64,000 bases of DNA, from the NCBI GenBank assembly GCA_035771175.1, contig CM069590.1, forward strand, positions 52,972,024-53,036,023, given 5' to 3'. Positions 23,224-36,324 of this stretch are shown piece by piece. Within the stretch, counting starts at the first letter, position 1. Each line of letters begins with the position of its first letter. A program made the translations under genes and the position numbers. The notes beneath the pieces are model-generated. The model was given only the letters and a program-made list of their open reading frames with translations. It made no database searches and was not told the origin of the DNA. The stretch is from Paratinospora sagittata. Lineage: Eukaryota > Streptophyta > Magnoliopsida > Ranunculales > Menispermaceae.

Positions 23224-25020
23224 TATTGTATATTCTGAGTTTAGAATCTGGCGAAGATGTAAATTTTCTTTAGTGGTTAAAATGTTATGTTGGGCAGCAG
23301 ATTTAAGGAAGTTAAGCTAATTCAGAGGAGAAAAGCAGGCGTAGATGAAGGGGGCAATTTACTAAGTAGGCAATTCAGTGCCCTACATGTAAGGAGATGA
23401 CAACCGCATGGACAGGAAGAGACAGAGACGAGATGCTTCAGTCAAGGGTATAGCCGTATAGGTTTCAAGTCAAGGGATGATATGTGCTGCAGAGCCATGC
23501 ACGCTTCTTATAAGCAAGAGAAGGTGGTGAGGTGGAGCCAGTTGGCGAATATAAATTTGCAACTAGGATAGAACCATGAGGGACCCGTCTCCTTAAGGAC
23601 CACAAGAGCAAGCTGGGCAAGGAGCAAGAAGAGTAGAGGAGAATCAGTATCCAGGACGGTCTCTTTATTGTCTTTTAAGTCCTTTCCTTGTCAGTCATAA
23701 TATCGGAGCTAGAAAAATTACAATGATAGTTTAGTAGCTAGTGGCCTAGGTACAATTAAACCACAAATAAGAGTGGCATGTGAGAAAACCCTATTTCTGT
23801 TTTTCTAACTTTCCTTCGAGATAATTTTAGCTCGGGAATTTCTTTTTTTTTTTTTTCTCTGAAAATGGAAAGACGGACTATTTTATTTAGTTATTTCTTA
23901 TACATCAATAAAGGGTAGACAGGGCGGTAATGCACGGATATTGGTGCATGCACAGTAACGTATGTGTGGGCTTCATGATAAATTATATTCATTACTCAAT
24001 TCGCATGCAGATGCTTACTAATCCAAAGGGCCTACTGTTTTAATAGATATTGGACTTGTTGGAATAACTTTTTTTAAATATTTTTGATGATGTTTATTAA
24101 TATTTGCTTTTAACTAAATTGTAGTAAAAAAAAGTAATTTTCTGCTCGTAGCTCTTCATTAAGGCTATACTAGGGTTATATGTATTCTAAAGTTTACATC
24201 CATCAAATAATTTCTTTCTAAAACTTGTCTCTTCTCAATAGGTTTGAGGCAAATGGTCTAGGTTTTTTGTATATTTTTTTTGGTGTTTATGCTTAGCTTT
24301 TTGTTGTTTTAGTGTTTTTTTTTCTATTTTTTGTCATTTTATTGTCCATAATCTCGGTTAATAAGAGGATCATGTTACGAGAGTTATGTCCTTTTGTTGT
24401 CGAATATTTTTATTTGTTGCAAAATTCTTTTGTTTGATGTTGAGATTTCATTCTTTTGTTGTTAATATTTTTTTATTTTTCTACCGAGTCTTTTAACTTA
24501 TTGTTATGCTTATAATGTGCTTCAATATGTGATTGTATTTATAGACAAAATGTAATTCAGATATAGATTTTTGTGAAAATAAAATGGAACGTTGACCAAA
24601 AAAAAAAAGGGTTTATTTATTATACAATATGTCTGTAATTTCTCTTTAATTTTACAATTTGGTGTTTATAGAAATGTAACTGCTTTACCCAGGACAAACA
24701 TTTGCTTAAATTTTGGAATCTAAAAGAATTTTAAGCAAACACATATATAAATTGGATTTATATAATTAAATTATTAATAGAATTTAAATTTTTGTCTGAA
24801 CTAGGAATTTGAGCCCAAGTCCTTCAAGAGCATTCTGCATTAAAGTGAGGGTTCCATCTCTTACATATATATATTTTTTCTCCGAAGTTGATTTTCGTAC
24901 ATTGATCACCCATAATTTTCCTGCAAATCATTTGCCTTGTAGAAAATCCAACGCCGGGTGCACGGTATTGTGGGATACAGCGCTGCCCTTGTATGAATAG
25001 CTATTTAAAAGGGAAAAATA
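23224..25020. other. 5' flank of the RADIALIS-like gene and intergenic DNA
   Basis: The minus-strand promoter and leader of the RL gene should lie in the first several hundred bases; no TATA box is clear. The rest is AT-rich with T runs. A LINE-tail-like block (24240-24608) is listed separately. Confidence 0.45.
24240..24608 (+). mobile_element. Possible LINE 3' tail
   Basis: A T/G-rich untranslated stretch runs into AAAATAAAATGG and GTTGACC, followed by an A run (24597-24608), the usual look of a plant L1 3' end. No open frame or target duplication was found, so this is a composition-based suggestion only. Confidence 0.25.
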
Positions 25021-25033
25021 ATTTCAACCTCTT

Positions 25034-25267
25034 ACGTGGACCTTGCCGTGGTAGTCCAACTTCGCTCCTGAAACAGTTAACCACACGTGGGTAGTGGGTT
25101 GCATCATGCTTCGGTTTTCCAGCCACAGTGGGTAGGATTCCGCCGTTCAGTTAAACTGTGTGCAGGTGGGCCGCATCAAAAGTTTGTAAGTGCCCTCTTC
25201 CCATAGAGCCACGTGCTAGTGAGTCTTTATCTCTTGGTTACTTTTGGCGACTCCGTCCCAGCACGTG
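25034..25267. promoter_or_regulatory. Cluster of G-box (CACGTG) motifs
   Basis: Three perfect CACGTG hexamers (25084-25089, 25210-25215, 25262-25267) and one ACGTGG (25034-25039) fall within 235 bp. CACGTG is bound by plant bHLH and bZIP factors (PIF, ABF/AREB, GBF). No gene is recognised on either side within 1.5 kb, so either the cluster is chance or it belongs to an unrecognised transcript. The site identity is certain; the function is inference. Confidence 0.3.
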
Positions 25268-26499
25268 TCAGGATCAGAGGACGTATTTTATCAGCTGATC
25301 CAACTCTTAGAATTCTGTAGTTCTCCTTCTCAGGAATCGCTATCTTCTTCAAGCCGGAACTCGCATGCTCTTAAGATATGGTCTTGTACTTGGGAAACAT
25401 TTCAAAAGAAGTCTAGCTGGCAGGATAAGTCCGTACACTGACTTTATCAATAGAGTCAACAGGTGTTCTTATCTAGGGAAAGACCTTTTTTTGCAGGCAA
25501 TTGGCCTTTTCAACAATTACTGCAGATAAGCACTGCTGTGTGTTAGCCAAATCCGGGTGCTTGAAACAGGGAGACACTCTTTAAGGTGTGTTTTGTTTTC
25601 TTCAATTGTCCCACAACCGTCTAGGCAAGCTGCTATAGGATCATTAGGAGGCCACATGATCTAACTATGCCAAAATAAAAAAAATACCCACAGATCTGGG
25701 CATGGGCATCTCGCTTCTACCGGTATACGTAATTGGCTCAAATGACTGTCTGTCTTGTTATGTCAGTCACCAACATTATCTTGGGGGCTTTATGGTGGCA
25801 TTACTTAATGAAGTTTGAGAATCTTAACGCGTTGAATTTTATAGCTCAATAATTGATATTATCAATGTTTTCAGTATCTTCTAACATTATTTTTATTTTA
25901 TTCTACTTTATTTTAATTTTTCATAGGATTTGATCTCCAAACTTATGACCTCAAAGTTTGGATGTTCAATGTCGAGCCATGAGCCAATGTTATGATCAGG
26001 TTTTGTTATTTTTCTATGTTTTATGTATGTAGATGAAGGGAAGAGAAAGTAATTATAGTGGTTTTTGCCAGTAGCACCACTTTGTAAAATGTGTGAGCCC
26101 GCCTATTTTAGAGGATTTAAGGTGCCTTACTTTTTAATTTTTTATTTAAGAGAGAATGAATAAAAATGAGAGGTGATTATTTACAAGATCATTACTTCAT
26201 TAGTTTGATTTGTTATCCCTTGAAAACTTCACCAGAGGCTTTTGTTTACTTGAATTAACTATTTATTTCTTATTTTATTTTATTTAATTTAGGCTTCAAT
26301 TTAAGCCTTTAATAAGGTGGAAGGGAGAAAGCATTGTCCGTATAGCCACCTTGTCGTTGTCAAAAGGCCTAGTGGAGTTAAGTTGAGTTGGGTTTTTAGT
26401 TTTAAGGAAAATGTGTCCCTAGCTAATGTGTGTTGCTCGCTGCTACTGGGTTAACCCCATCCTTACGCTTTTCTATTTCTACAGAACCAGAAAAGTGGA

Positions 26500-27200
26500 A
26501 ATTAAATTTACATTTCCCTTATATAGGCAACATATTTAATATAATAATTAGAGTTATTTAATTATAATGAGCTTTTGTTAAGTTGTCTATTTAAGAAAGC
26601 TCATAGACTTCTACCGAGTACGTGTTTAATGACTGGATATCCAATATTGTTTCATCTAAGGTTTAACGAGAACCTTAGTGGAGTAATTTTTAAAAATATT
26701 ACAGGTTATGGTTCATAATATGTCAAATCATTCTATACTTTCTCATCTACCCATTTAGATAGAGAAAACCCATTAAGGATTAAGAAAATTTGACTGAGGA
26801 AGACAATAACTTGTTCATCAATCATCGTTGTTATTTCGCTAAGGTATTAATTGTTGTTGTCATGGATACATATATTATTCTTTAATGTTAAATCTTAGTA
26901 ATTTGATATGATTTGATATTAGGACTGTGTTGATGTTATTTTAAGGTTCCATAGAATTAAATAAATCTAGATTAAAGAATTTTCAACAAGTAGTATCAGA
27001 GCCGATGGTTCGTTTGAGACGCACGTATTGATTGTGATGAAGTTAGATTTCGATCTAAGTTGAAAATTTGTTAGGTATGTGTAGACTGAAATAATAGTCC
27101 TATATTGGATGTGGGCAAATTTATTGCATAAAATATAAGTTGAGATTTCATCCTCATTAGTACCGAGACCTTTTGGAGTAAAACCCTATGTCTAAGCCTA
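26500..27200 (+). mobile_element. LTR-retrotransposon relic with primer-binding site
   Basis: GTATCAGAGCC (26993-27003), preceded by a possible LTR end TTTCAACA, matches the initiator tRNA-Met primer-binding site of plant LTR elements. The preceding few hundred bases have no coding sequence and would be the LTR. Downstream, TCCTATATTGGATGTGGG (about 27100) resembles sequence common in plant TRIM/copia LTRs. No gag or pol is visible. Limits are approximate. Confidence 0.35.
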
Positions 27201-27203
27201 AAA

Positions 27204-30200
27204 GTAGTTAAGTTGGGAATAATATCGGTACTAATAGAGATTCAGATCCGCCCAAGATTTGACATTAGTCATATTACGCAGGCTCTTTGTCTTAGTAATT
27301 TAGAAAGCAAGTCCAACTGTGTCCGCCGAATAATGCTAATCTTTATGATGCATTTACCATACTCTTTCCAACCTTAACATCCATGGGTAAGTTATCAATA
27401 GTCAGAAGCTATGGGCTAAAGATTTTATTGACAAGGTTGAGAATGAATGTTAGCCTAGCAGACATGTACACAAGACGGTGAATCTCAAACTTCTTTCTGT
27501 AGCAGAGTGGTGAAAACTGGCATACTAACAAGTAGCATAATTTTCTTTTGTTCAAAAATAGGATGAACTTCATTGTCGAAACTCACTTAGATTAACCATT
27601 AATTAAGGTAAAATTGACAAAATATTTAACAAGTTCTTATTGCTCTATTTATGCAATCAGTAAGCGAGTGGTCTAGGATCTCGTGTAGGCCTTTTGATTA
27701 AATTTTACTGTTCATTTGTGAACCATGTGTTCTAACTAATAACGAAAATGAAATTCGTTACATGACTATATTATGTAAATCCGTCCTAATAAACCACTAG
27801 ACAATGAAGGGAAGTTAAAATTGTTAGAATTTCTGCCCTCGAGGAATCCAAATTATTGAGCAATCGCTTTCCCCCTTTTTTTTTTTTTTTCTTCAGCAAG
27901 TTGATTTGAAGAATCTATTGTACTTATAGGCCCATAGTGGCTAACCCAAACTTTGTATGATTGGCCTGCAGTTGCCTGTTCCTTGCTAATTAATAGTGTC
28001 CACTCAAATTGTTCTCTCAGAGATGAGATTAAAGAACAAATGAACAATTAAGATAATTCCTTTCCTATCTTTAGGTTCTGATACTATTTTTGTCTGTGCC
28101 TTCTGGAGTATAAATTGCTTTAGCACTCTGGTTTTTTGTCCCTTTTGTATCTACTCCTTATTCCTTTCTCTTGAAAAGACGCGGAAATACCTTTTAAAGT
28201 GTGGCCTATTGAACAGGGCGAGTCCCATCCACGCGCAAAGACTGGGAAGGCTTGGTTTTTGAATTGAAATCTGTACTATAAGTAGTTTTTGATCCACCCA
28301 TTATTGTTTTAAGGAAAGAATCCTTATCATATCCCCTACGTCCACAAAAGTAATGTCTATGGCTTCCTCCTTTCCCTTAAAACTCATTTTCATTGTATCA
28401 AAAGCCACTCATGAGATTTTCTTTTCTTACTTTTCATTGTTCCTTTTTAGATTTATTTTTATAGTAAAACTCAAGACCATTTATTGCAACAAGTGTGACC
28501 AAATGTTCCATTACATGTATAATAAAATTCATTTTAATCACGATATAAAAAAGTTTGTCTATAAATAATTTTATTTTATAGCTTCATAGATTGACTTTGA
28601 ATTAAAGGAAGTAGGCAAAATGTGGCAAGAGGATTTTGTAACTAGAAAACAGGTTATGAACTTGAAATATAATTATAAATTGTAAAAAATTAAAAGCAAC
28701 TTGATGTTGTTAAACGTTGCAATGAGCAAAACAATCAGAAACTAGAGAAAGGTAGAAAACAAAATTCAGAGAAGTAGAAGAAGAGGACATAGAGCTAAGA
28801 GTTGCTTAATGGGCATATGAAAATATGATTTTTCATATTTACTTGCTGTTGCTTTGATGTAGATTGTTTAATTTGTTGCAGAGCGCTGATGCTTTCTGCT
28901 TCTTTCTGTAGAGCGCTGCTTCTTTCTGCAGTGTGCTATTGCTTGCAGGAGAGCGCAGCTGCAAATTACTGCAGAGCAAAGCCTCCGTAAAAGATGTTTT
29001 ATCTGATTCGATTTTCTAATGCACAGACTAGACTTAAACTTGCATTTTATGATTCATGACTCAGGATTAGCGTTGCTTTGCCTATATTCTATTTTCTTTC
29101 GATGCTAATTACCAGTGTGAAACGTCTATTGAACATATCTTAGTTTATTTAATCAGTTTTCTGGAATAAGTAATTTCTCTCTTAAGTTTCACATGTATGA
29201 AAAATTTAGTAAAGGAGTATATTGATTTTGCTTTTGAAAAATACGCTCTTCTGCTTCTTTATTCACTCAAATCTTTCTTTGTTCGTCACCCAAGCAAGTG
29301 TTAGGAGTTCCTTCTCCAAGTCTCATCCAAGAGGCCTTACCTAGTCAGAGACTTGGTAAAGTCAAGAAAAAAAAAAAGTTCTTAGCAGCAATCTTGTGAA
29401 GATGATCAGATATTTAACAGGGAGGCTAATAGATGTAACCATGTCGATAAGCAAGATTGGTGTGTTCTATGTGGCATATTTCTATCAACATTTGCTTGTC
29501 AATGAGTACTGCAGTAAGCCCCTTAAGAAATTTAAGTATGGATAATGGATGCTGGTCCAGTACAACATAAAAACCAAGATGATTTCTGGTTGTTGGATGG
29601 GTCAAGGATAGGTATAGACACATTTAGCAAAGATGCAATTATGTGCCTTGATTGAGGTTGGATTTGCCGATTTGGCTTGTATCTGCTAGCTTAGAATTCC
29701 AACTAGACAGTAACATGATTGGCTCACATGTTGGGCTTGATGAAACTTTCAGGAGGATAGGTTGGGTCCTTGAATGGGCTTGATGATCCCATAAAGTAGT
29801 TTTTGGCAGTTATGGAAGTGTTTGATTTGCGCATTTGGTGATCCAAGATAGAACAGTTATTTGCAATTTTGGTGGCCTATTTGAGACATACCAGCTCATG
29901 TATGGAGTGTCGTAAGCCCCAAAGTGTTGTTAATGAAAATGGGTTTTGGAGATATATATTATGTGTTGTGTCAAACTCTTCGCCTTTACTGCCATTTTGG
30001 TGGTATTCATTAGAGTAGGAAATTACCAGTGTGATAACTACCGTGGTGAATGTTTTCAAATAAAAAAGAAAACTACTGTGGTGGATCACAAGGTTGTTTA
30101 GAAATGCTAAGACTATCTAAAATTCATACTCAAAACTCATACCATGCTGATGTCACCACATCAGTTTGCATATGATTTTTGAGTATGTATTTTGGATTGT

Positions 30201-30300
30201 TATAGAATTTCTTTTTTTTCGTTTGTTTCAGATGATTCATAATATTGTCTGCATGTACATTCTTGAAAGAACAAAGCATAAAGAGTAGTACTGGGGTACT
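27204..30300. other. Intergenic, no gene recognised
   Basis: About 3 kb with no supported coding region. A small cluster of related GCAGAGCGCTG-like words lies at 28880-28975. The open frames at 28353 and 29426 are low complexity or lack any domain. Confidence 0.5.
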
Positions 30301-30314
30301 AGGGTGGGAATGAG

Positions 30315-30413
30315 TTAAAATGCAAACGACCCTTAGCCGTTGGATAAATATTAATCCATGCAATGCACATGGATCAATGTTTATCCAACGGCTAGGGGGT
30401 GTTTGCGTTTTAA
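30315..30413 (+). repeat. Long near-perfect hairpin (MITE or foldback element)
   Basis: Two 46-bp arms (30315-30360 and 30368-30413) are inverted copies with six differences, separated by a 7-nt loop (CAATGCA). The central word AGCCGTTGGATAAA is complementary to TTTATCCAACGGCT. In a plus-strand RNA, four of the six differences become G:U pairs, leaving two mismatches. Weaker pairing continues outward for about 20 bp. Short foldbacks with AGCCGTTGGAT cores are common in plant intergenic DNA, so a small non-autonomous element is the default reading; a small-RNA-producing hairpin is the alternative. Confidence 0.7.
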
Positions 30414-30840
30414 ACACGATTCGAACCCCAAGTTGATTTAGTTTTTTTGTTACATAAAATGGTGTTACTTTACACATTAAAAAGACTACTTTTAATAGCC
30501 ACTAAATATTCATTGAAGATTTTACTTCTATGTCATCTAGATTTGCTTTATTAAGCTCATGTTAATGTCTAGAGTTTGGAAAGATATCTTGCAATCGTTG
30601 TGATTTTTTCTACTTGATCTCTATTTGTATTTGTGGTATCAGTCACATTCATTACTTTTTTCAATAACCTGTCGTGTGGGTGGAGGTGGGTCTAATTAGA
30701 AAGGAAAATTTATGAATGAACTGGTTGTGTATTAACAATTTTTAGTTTATAACACAAATAGAGTGATTATAGAGAGCAAGATGCAGAGTAAAATACTATA
30801 ATCGTCGTGAGGTGCTAGTTCTTTTTATTTTTATTTATTT

Positions 30841-30869
30841 TGTCAATCTATAGCATTTGTTACATTAGA

Positions 30870-30908
<39 letters not shown>

Positions 30909-31140
30909 AGTCATTTAATATCAACAGATCAATGATAGAGACAGTCTCAACAATTAATGTGTTAATAAATGTTCATATTAAGGTTCAATAAGATCACAAC
31001 AAGGTCTTAATAAGGCTATAACTGCTCCTCACCTTATACAAGGCTGAGAAGATTTAAACACCTTATATGAGATACAAGAGGAAGAGGCCTGAGGGAGTGA
31101 GCTACTAGTCATTAGCCCTACTACACTACTTGTCTTGTGT
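30841..31140 (-). repeat. SINE-like dispersed repeat, copy A
   Basis: Shares an ordered series of blocks with 54987-55180: AATCTATAGYATTTGTT, then ACAAGTCATTT or TTCAAGTCATTT, AAGGTTCAATA, ACAACAAG or GCAACAAG, an ATAACTGCTCCTC- or ATAACAACTTGTC-type stretch, and GAGATTTGAACCCC or GAAGATTTAAACACC. On the minus strand the last block is a degenerate pol III box B. An (AT)n run (30872-30906) has expanded inside this copy. A T-rich tract at 30822-30840 would be the poly-A tail. Confidence 0.4.
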
Positions 31141-31745
31141 TTAACACTTGTTGAAGCTAGGTATAAAAGAAAATTTCTTTACCGGAGGCTTCCATAATCT
31201 AATCCACTAGTGACACTCTTCATCAACATGATACAATACCGAAAGTATTAATAAGAATAATATTATGCTAATACATTTTAGTAACCCTAGTAATATGTTC
31301 ACTAAAGCTTAACAAATAGGGAAAATTGATTTGTATGAGACAGCATGAAATATAGATTAAGATTGATTGGTAACCAGTAAAATGGTCATTGAAATTCTGA
31401 AAGCGTGAATTGAATTTCTTTACCAAAAAATTAGTCCAAGTCAATAATATATTTTCAATGTTGTTAAAAGTTGCTCCCTTATGGAAAGGACGTCTACTTT
31501 GAAATGTTCGACAAACCTAAGAAAAAGCCAAGCGTTTGGAGATAGCCGAAGCCAAACTTAGGACTTATTAATAATTTCTGTTCATAAACCCCATGATCTG
31601 TCATGCTGATCGCAATTGTAGTACTAGACCCAAACTCGGCATCAAGCGAGGTGTGAAGATTAAGCAGCAGCCACTAGCCTGCAGCCTTACTGCCCTGGTT
31701 AACACGGTTGTCACTGGGGTTAGTGGTTGACTCTGCTCGTGTGTC

Positions 31746-32211
31746 TGTAGTGCGGAATCGAAGTAAAGTATGAAAGAAAAAACAAGACAACAGATTTAAC
31801 GTGGTTCGGCAAATTGCCTACGTCCACGGGAGACAACAAACTTGTATTAAAAGAGAATACAGAGTACACCCTTAGGTGAAACTTACAGATTAGATCTCTT
31901 AAGTAGATCTTACAGAATAGAACTCTCTAACTCTCAGGAATGAATTTTGAATACTGAAGTTGAGTCCTATTTATAGGTGTATTCGGGGGCAATATCGTAA
32001 TTATAAATATATAATTAATATAATATATTTATATTTTAATCAAGAAATTCGGCGCGTGGCTGCTCTTTCGGCGCGCGGCGCGTGGCTGCACTTTCGGCGC
32101 ATGTTGTCTGCCACGCAGTCTTGTTTGTCTGCCACGCCAAGCTCCCCTTTGTCTGTCATGCCAAGCTCCCTTTGTCTGCCACGCCAAGCCACATGTGGGT
32201 GGTCCCCTACA
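31746..32211 (-). repeat. 3' LTR of the copia element
   Basis: 466 bp, identical to the LTR at 37077-37542 except at three transition sites (in GAGACAACAAAC, AACTCTCAGGA and TCTGTCATGCC). It contains four variants of the word TCTGCCACGCCAAG near its outer third. Confidence 0.95.
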
Positions 32212-32232
32212 AATCTCCACCTCCACCTCATG
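32212..32232 (-). other. Polypurine tract of the copia element
   Basis: Immediately inside the 3' LTR the minus strand reads GAGGTGGAGGTGGAGATT, the purine-rich primer for plus-strand DNA synthesis. Confidence 0.75.
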
Positions 32233-32325
32233 TGGAACAGGACTCCCCACACACCTGCAATTTCTCTACAGATAGCAAGCTTCTTTCAAAAAAAAAAAAA
32301 ACTGTTGCTGCCTCCATTAGTGCCC

Positions 32326-35300
32326 TTAGGCACTCCGAGCTCGTGAGATGTTGATCAAGTCCAAACAATGTTGGAACTTGATCCCTGTAACCACCTTTGT
32401 AAGCATATCTGCGGGGTTATCTGCAGTCTTGATCTTTTGCAGAAGAATACTCCCATCTTCTACAATTTCTCGAACAAAATGAAAACGAACATCAATATGC
32501 TTCGTTCGACTGTGATGAACTTGGTTCTTTGCCAAACAAATGGCACTCTGGCTGTCGTAGAAAACTTCAACATTCTTCTGCACAATTCCCAAGTCTTTAG
32601 TCAATCCATGAAGCCAAATTGCTTCCTTGAAAGCTTCTGTTACTGCCATGTACTCTGCCTCTGTAGTAGACAAAGCAACTGTTGACTGTAGTGTTGATCT
32701 CCAACTCACTGGTCCTCCTGCCATAGTGAATACATAACCAGTAGTAGATCTGCGCTTGTCAAGATCTCCAGCATAGTCCGAATCCACATATCCGACTAGA
32801 TGCTTACAACTTTTCATATCTCTCTCGAACTTTAAACCAATATCTACAGTACCATGAATGTACCGTAGAATCCACTTTACTGCTTGCCAGTGGCCTTTAC
32901 CGGGGTTGTGCATGTAACGACTTACCATACTTACAGCATGTGAAATGTCAGGTCGGGTACACACCATAGCATACATCAAGGCACCAACTGCATTTGCATA
33001 TGGAATGTTCTCCATTTGCTTCTTCTGATCCTCGGAATTTGGTGACATTGATGAACTTAGCTTGAAATGTGGTGCCAATGGTGTGCTCACAGGTTTTGTG
33101 TCATTGCCGATGTCAAAAGTTTGAAGAACTTTCTTCAAGTACTGAGTCTGAGTCAAACAGATTTTGCCTTTGGCTCTGTCTCGAGTTATCTCCATCCCGA
33201 GAATTTTTCTGGCCTCTCCAAGATCCTTCATTTCAAACTCTGAGCTCAACTGAGCCTTGAGCTTGTTGATCTCCACCTTGCTTTTAGATGCGATTAACAT
33301 ATCATCTACATATAAAAGCAAGTAGATAAATGTACCATCTTGAAGTTTGCGATAGTAGACACAATGATCAAACTGACTCCGAGTATATTTTTGCCCTTGG
33401 ATGAAGCTGTCAAATCGCTTGTACCACTGTCTCGGTGACTGCTTCAGGCCATACAGTGACTTGCTCAACTTGCAAGCCCAATTCTCTCTTCCTGGTACTT
33501 TGAATCCTTCTGGTTGAGACATATATATCTCCTCGTCCAAATTACCATGCAGAAAAGCAGTTTTGACATCGAGTTGGGCTAACTCGAGATCAAACTGTGC
33601 AACCAAAACCAATAATATTCGAATTGACGAATGCTTAACAACAGGTGAGAATACCTCATTGTAGTCAATTCCTTCCCTCTGAGCGTAGCCTTTTGCTACC
33701 AGTCTGGCTTTGTATCGGATATCATCTGTGCTGGGAGAGCCTTCCTTCTTAGCGAAAATCCATTTGCAGCCAATTGGTTTCTTTCCTTTCGGAAGTGGAA
33801 CCAACTTCCAAGTCTGATTCTGATGGAGTGATGTCATCTCCTCATTCATTGCCATTTTCCACTTATCACTTTCCATACTCTGAATAGCATCTTTGTAATT
33901 GTATGGAATATCGTCTCCGGTGACTGGAAATGCATATGCAACCATGTCAGTGTACCGAGCAGGTTTGCGGATTTCTCTTCTAGGTCGATTGGTGGCAATT
34001 GAATCTGGTTCTTCACTGATGTCTGTTCCTGGAGCCTCCACCTCAACTGAGATTTCCTCATCGTCTTCTTCAGGATGGCTGGATATCTCTGCTGACTTGC
34101 TAGGAGTTACTGGAATATCTAACTCCACCTGCTGAGGCAAATCTGGAACGCGAATTTCTTTATCAGAAACTGTATGCTTTAACATCACAGATTCATCAAA
34201 AGTTACATCTCGACTTTTGACAATTGCCTTTGTATCAGGGTTCCATAGTCGGAAAGCCTTAACTCCTTCACTAAAGCCCATGAAAATCGCTTTCTTAGAC
34301 CTAGGATCCAGTTTGGATTCCTTCACATGGAAATATGCAGTGCATCCAAAAATGCGCCGAGAATCATAATCTGAAACGGGGTGTCCAGACCATACCTCCT
34401 TGGGAGTTATGCCATCTAGTGCTGTTGCAGGAAGTCGATTGATGATATGAGAGGCATATGACAAAGCTTCAGCCCAAAATGCCTTGCTCAGTCCAGAATG
34501 AGATAACATGCAGCGAACTTTATCTACCAAAGTACGATTCATGCGTTCAGCAACACCGTTTTGTTGTGGCGTGCCTGGGACTGTGAAATGTCTGACAATC
34601 CCTTCATTCTCACAAAATTTCTGAAATGGGTCTGACTTGTATTCTCCTCCATTATCAGATCTGAGCCTCTTAATCTTCTTTCCCGTTTGGGTTTCTACCA
34701 TTTTCTTCCATATAAGAAAGGTATCGAGCACTTCATCTTTGTGCTTCATGGTATAAACCCAAACATAACGAGAGAAATCATCAATAAAAGTAACAAACTA
34801 ACGTTTACCGCCCAATGAAGCATTTTGAGAGGGTCCCCAGACGTCAGTATGAACATAATCTAATGTTCCTTTTGTGCGGTGGATGGCAGTTCCAAACTTG
34901 ACTCTCGTCTGCTTGCCTAAGATACAGTGCTCGCAGAAGTCAAGTTTCCCGGTTTTAGCACCTTTCAGAGAACCTTGCTTGATCAAGGTTTGAAGAGCTT
35001 TCTCTCCAACATGTCCGAGCCGCATGTGCCAAAGTCGGGAAGTGTCCGATGAAACATCATTAGAACTGGTGCAAGCTGAGACACTTCCGATTACTGTGTG
35101 TCCGTCAAGGAAATAAAGATTTCCTTTCTGAGTACCCTTCATGGCCAAAAATGCTCCACGTACAACTTTCAGAACTCCACCTTCAATGGTTACCTTGTAA
35201 CCGCTGGAATCAAGGACTCCTAAGGATATCAGATTTTTCTTCAGATCTGGAACATATCTGACGTCCGTGAGCCGTCTTGTTGTACCGTCATGCAGCTTAA

Positions 35301-36324
35301 GGCGTATAGTTCCAATACCTTTTGTGTGGCAGGTATTGTTGTTGCCCATGACCACGACCCCTCCATCGAACTCATCCAATTTTGAGAACCAATGGCGATT
35401 CGGACACATATGATAGGAACATCCAGAATCTAATATCCATCTATCAGACTGAATGTCTATAGATGAAACTGAGAACGCAGAATCTTCTTCAGCTTTCTGG
35501 GCTACATTTGCATCTGTCTTGCCCTTATTTGGACAATCTTTCTTCCAGTGCCCCTTTTGGTGACAATAGGCACATTCATCCTTTCCAAGACGTTGACGTG
35601 ATGAAGGTCCTTTTGACTTTGAGCGAGATCGGCCTCGCCCACTGGATTTATCAGATCTGTTGTTAGCCCTGCCTCTGGATACCGTCAAGGCTGCTGGTGA
35701 TGCTTCATTGTGATCGCGCTGGTCCTTCTTTCGATACTCGTTGTTCACCAGAGCATTTGAAACATCACTAAATTTAACCTCATCTTTACCATATAGCAAA
35801 GTTGTTGTTAAATGTTCATAACTTTCAGGCAAAGAGCTTAACAACAATAGTGCCTTATCCTCATCAAGAGGGTCAACATCAAGATTCAGTAGATCAGCGA
35901 GAATCTTGTTGAAATTATCAAGATGTTGAATCATGGGAGTACCTTGCTTGTACTTAAAACAAAAAAGCTTCTTCTTCAGGTAGAGGCGGTTCTTTACGCT
36001 TTTCGTCATGTACTTGTCCTCCAGTTTCTTCCAAAGACTTTTTGCCATAGTCTCTTTCATTATAAAATACTTCTGATCTTTGGCCAAACAGAGTCTGATT
36101 GTTCCACAAGCTTGACGATTGACAAAATACCAATCATCATCGGACATATCCTTGGGCTTGGTTTCCAAGGCAATAAGCGATCCTTCCCGGAATAAGAGAT
36201 CTTGAACTTCGCATTGCCACATGCCAAAGTTGTTGGTGCCGTTGAATTTCTCCACCTCGAACTTTGCATTTGACATCGAACTTCTTTGCCAAGGCCTGCT
36301 TGTGCTTGGGATTTCCTCTGCCAT
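32326..36324 (-). pseudogene. Copia gag-pol polyprotein with one in-frame stop
   Basis: One continuous frame of 1333 codons is interrupted only by a TAG at 34798-34800 (codon 509), in the integrase just before [10 protein letters not shown]. Domains by codon: gag (UBN2) about 15-210; zinc knuckle CAYCHQKGHWKKDC about 251-264; aspartic protease LDSGCSYHM about 300; GAG-pre-integrase (HMRLGHVGEKAL, CEHCILGK) about 420-470; integrase core about 480-640 with [14 protein letters not shown] and GVAERMNRT; reverse transcriptase about 820-1070 with YVDDMLIA near 1010; RNase H about 1150-1290 with [18 protein letters not shown] and [11 protein letters not shown]. All other catalytic motifs are intact. 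The downstream piece begins with a Met at 34749 but would lack gag and protease. The single stop and near-identical LTRs mean the copy died recently or was inserted already mutated. Confidence 0.95.

Noticed and set aside
30872..30906. (AT)n run as a possible regulatory or replication element
   Set aside because: A simple microsatellite expanded inside a repeat copy.
32029..32250. Arg-rich frames in the copia LTRs
   Set aside because: They appear in both LTRs and come from the GCCACGCCAAG repeats, not from a gene.
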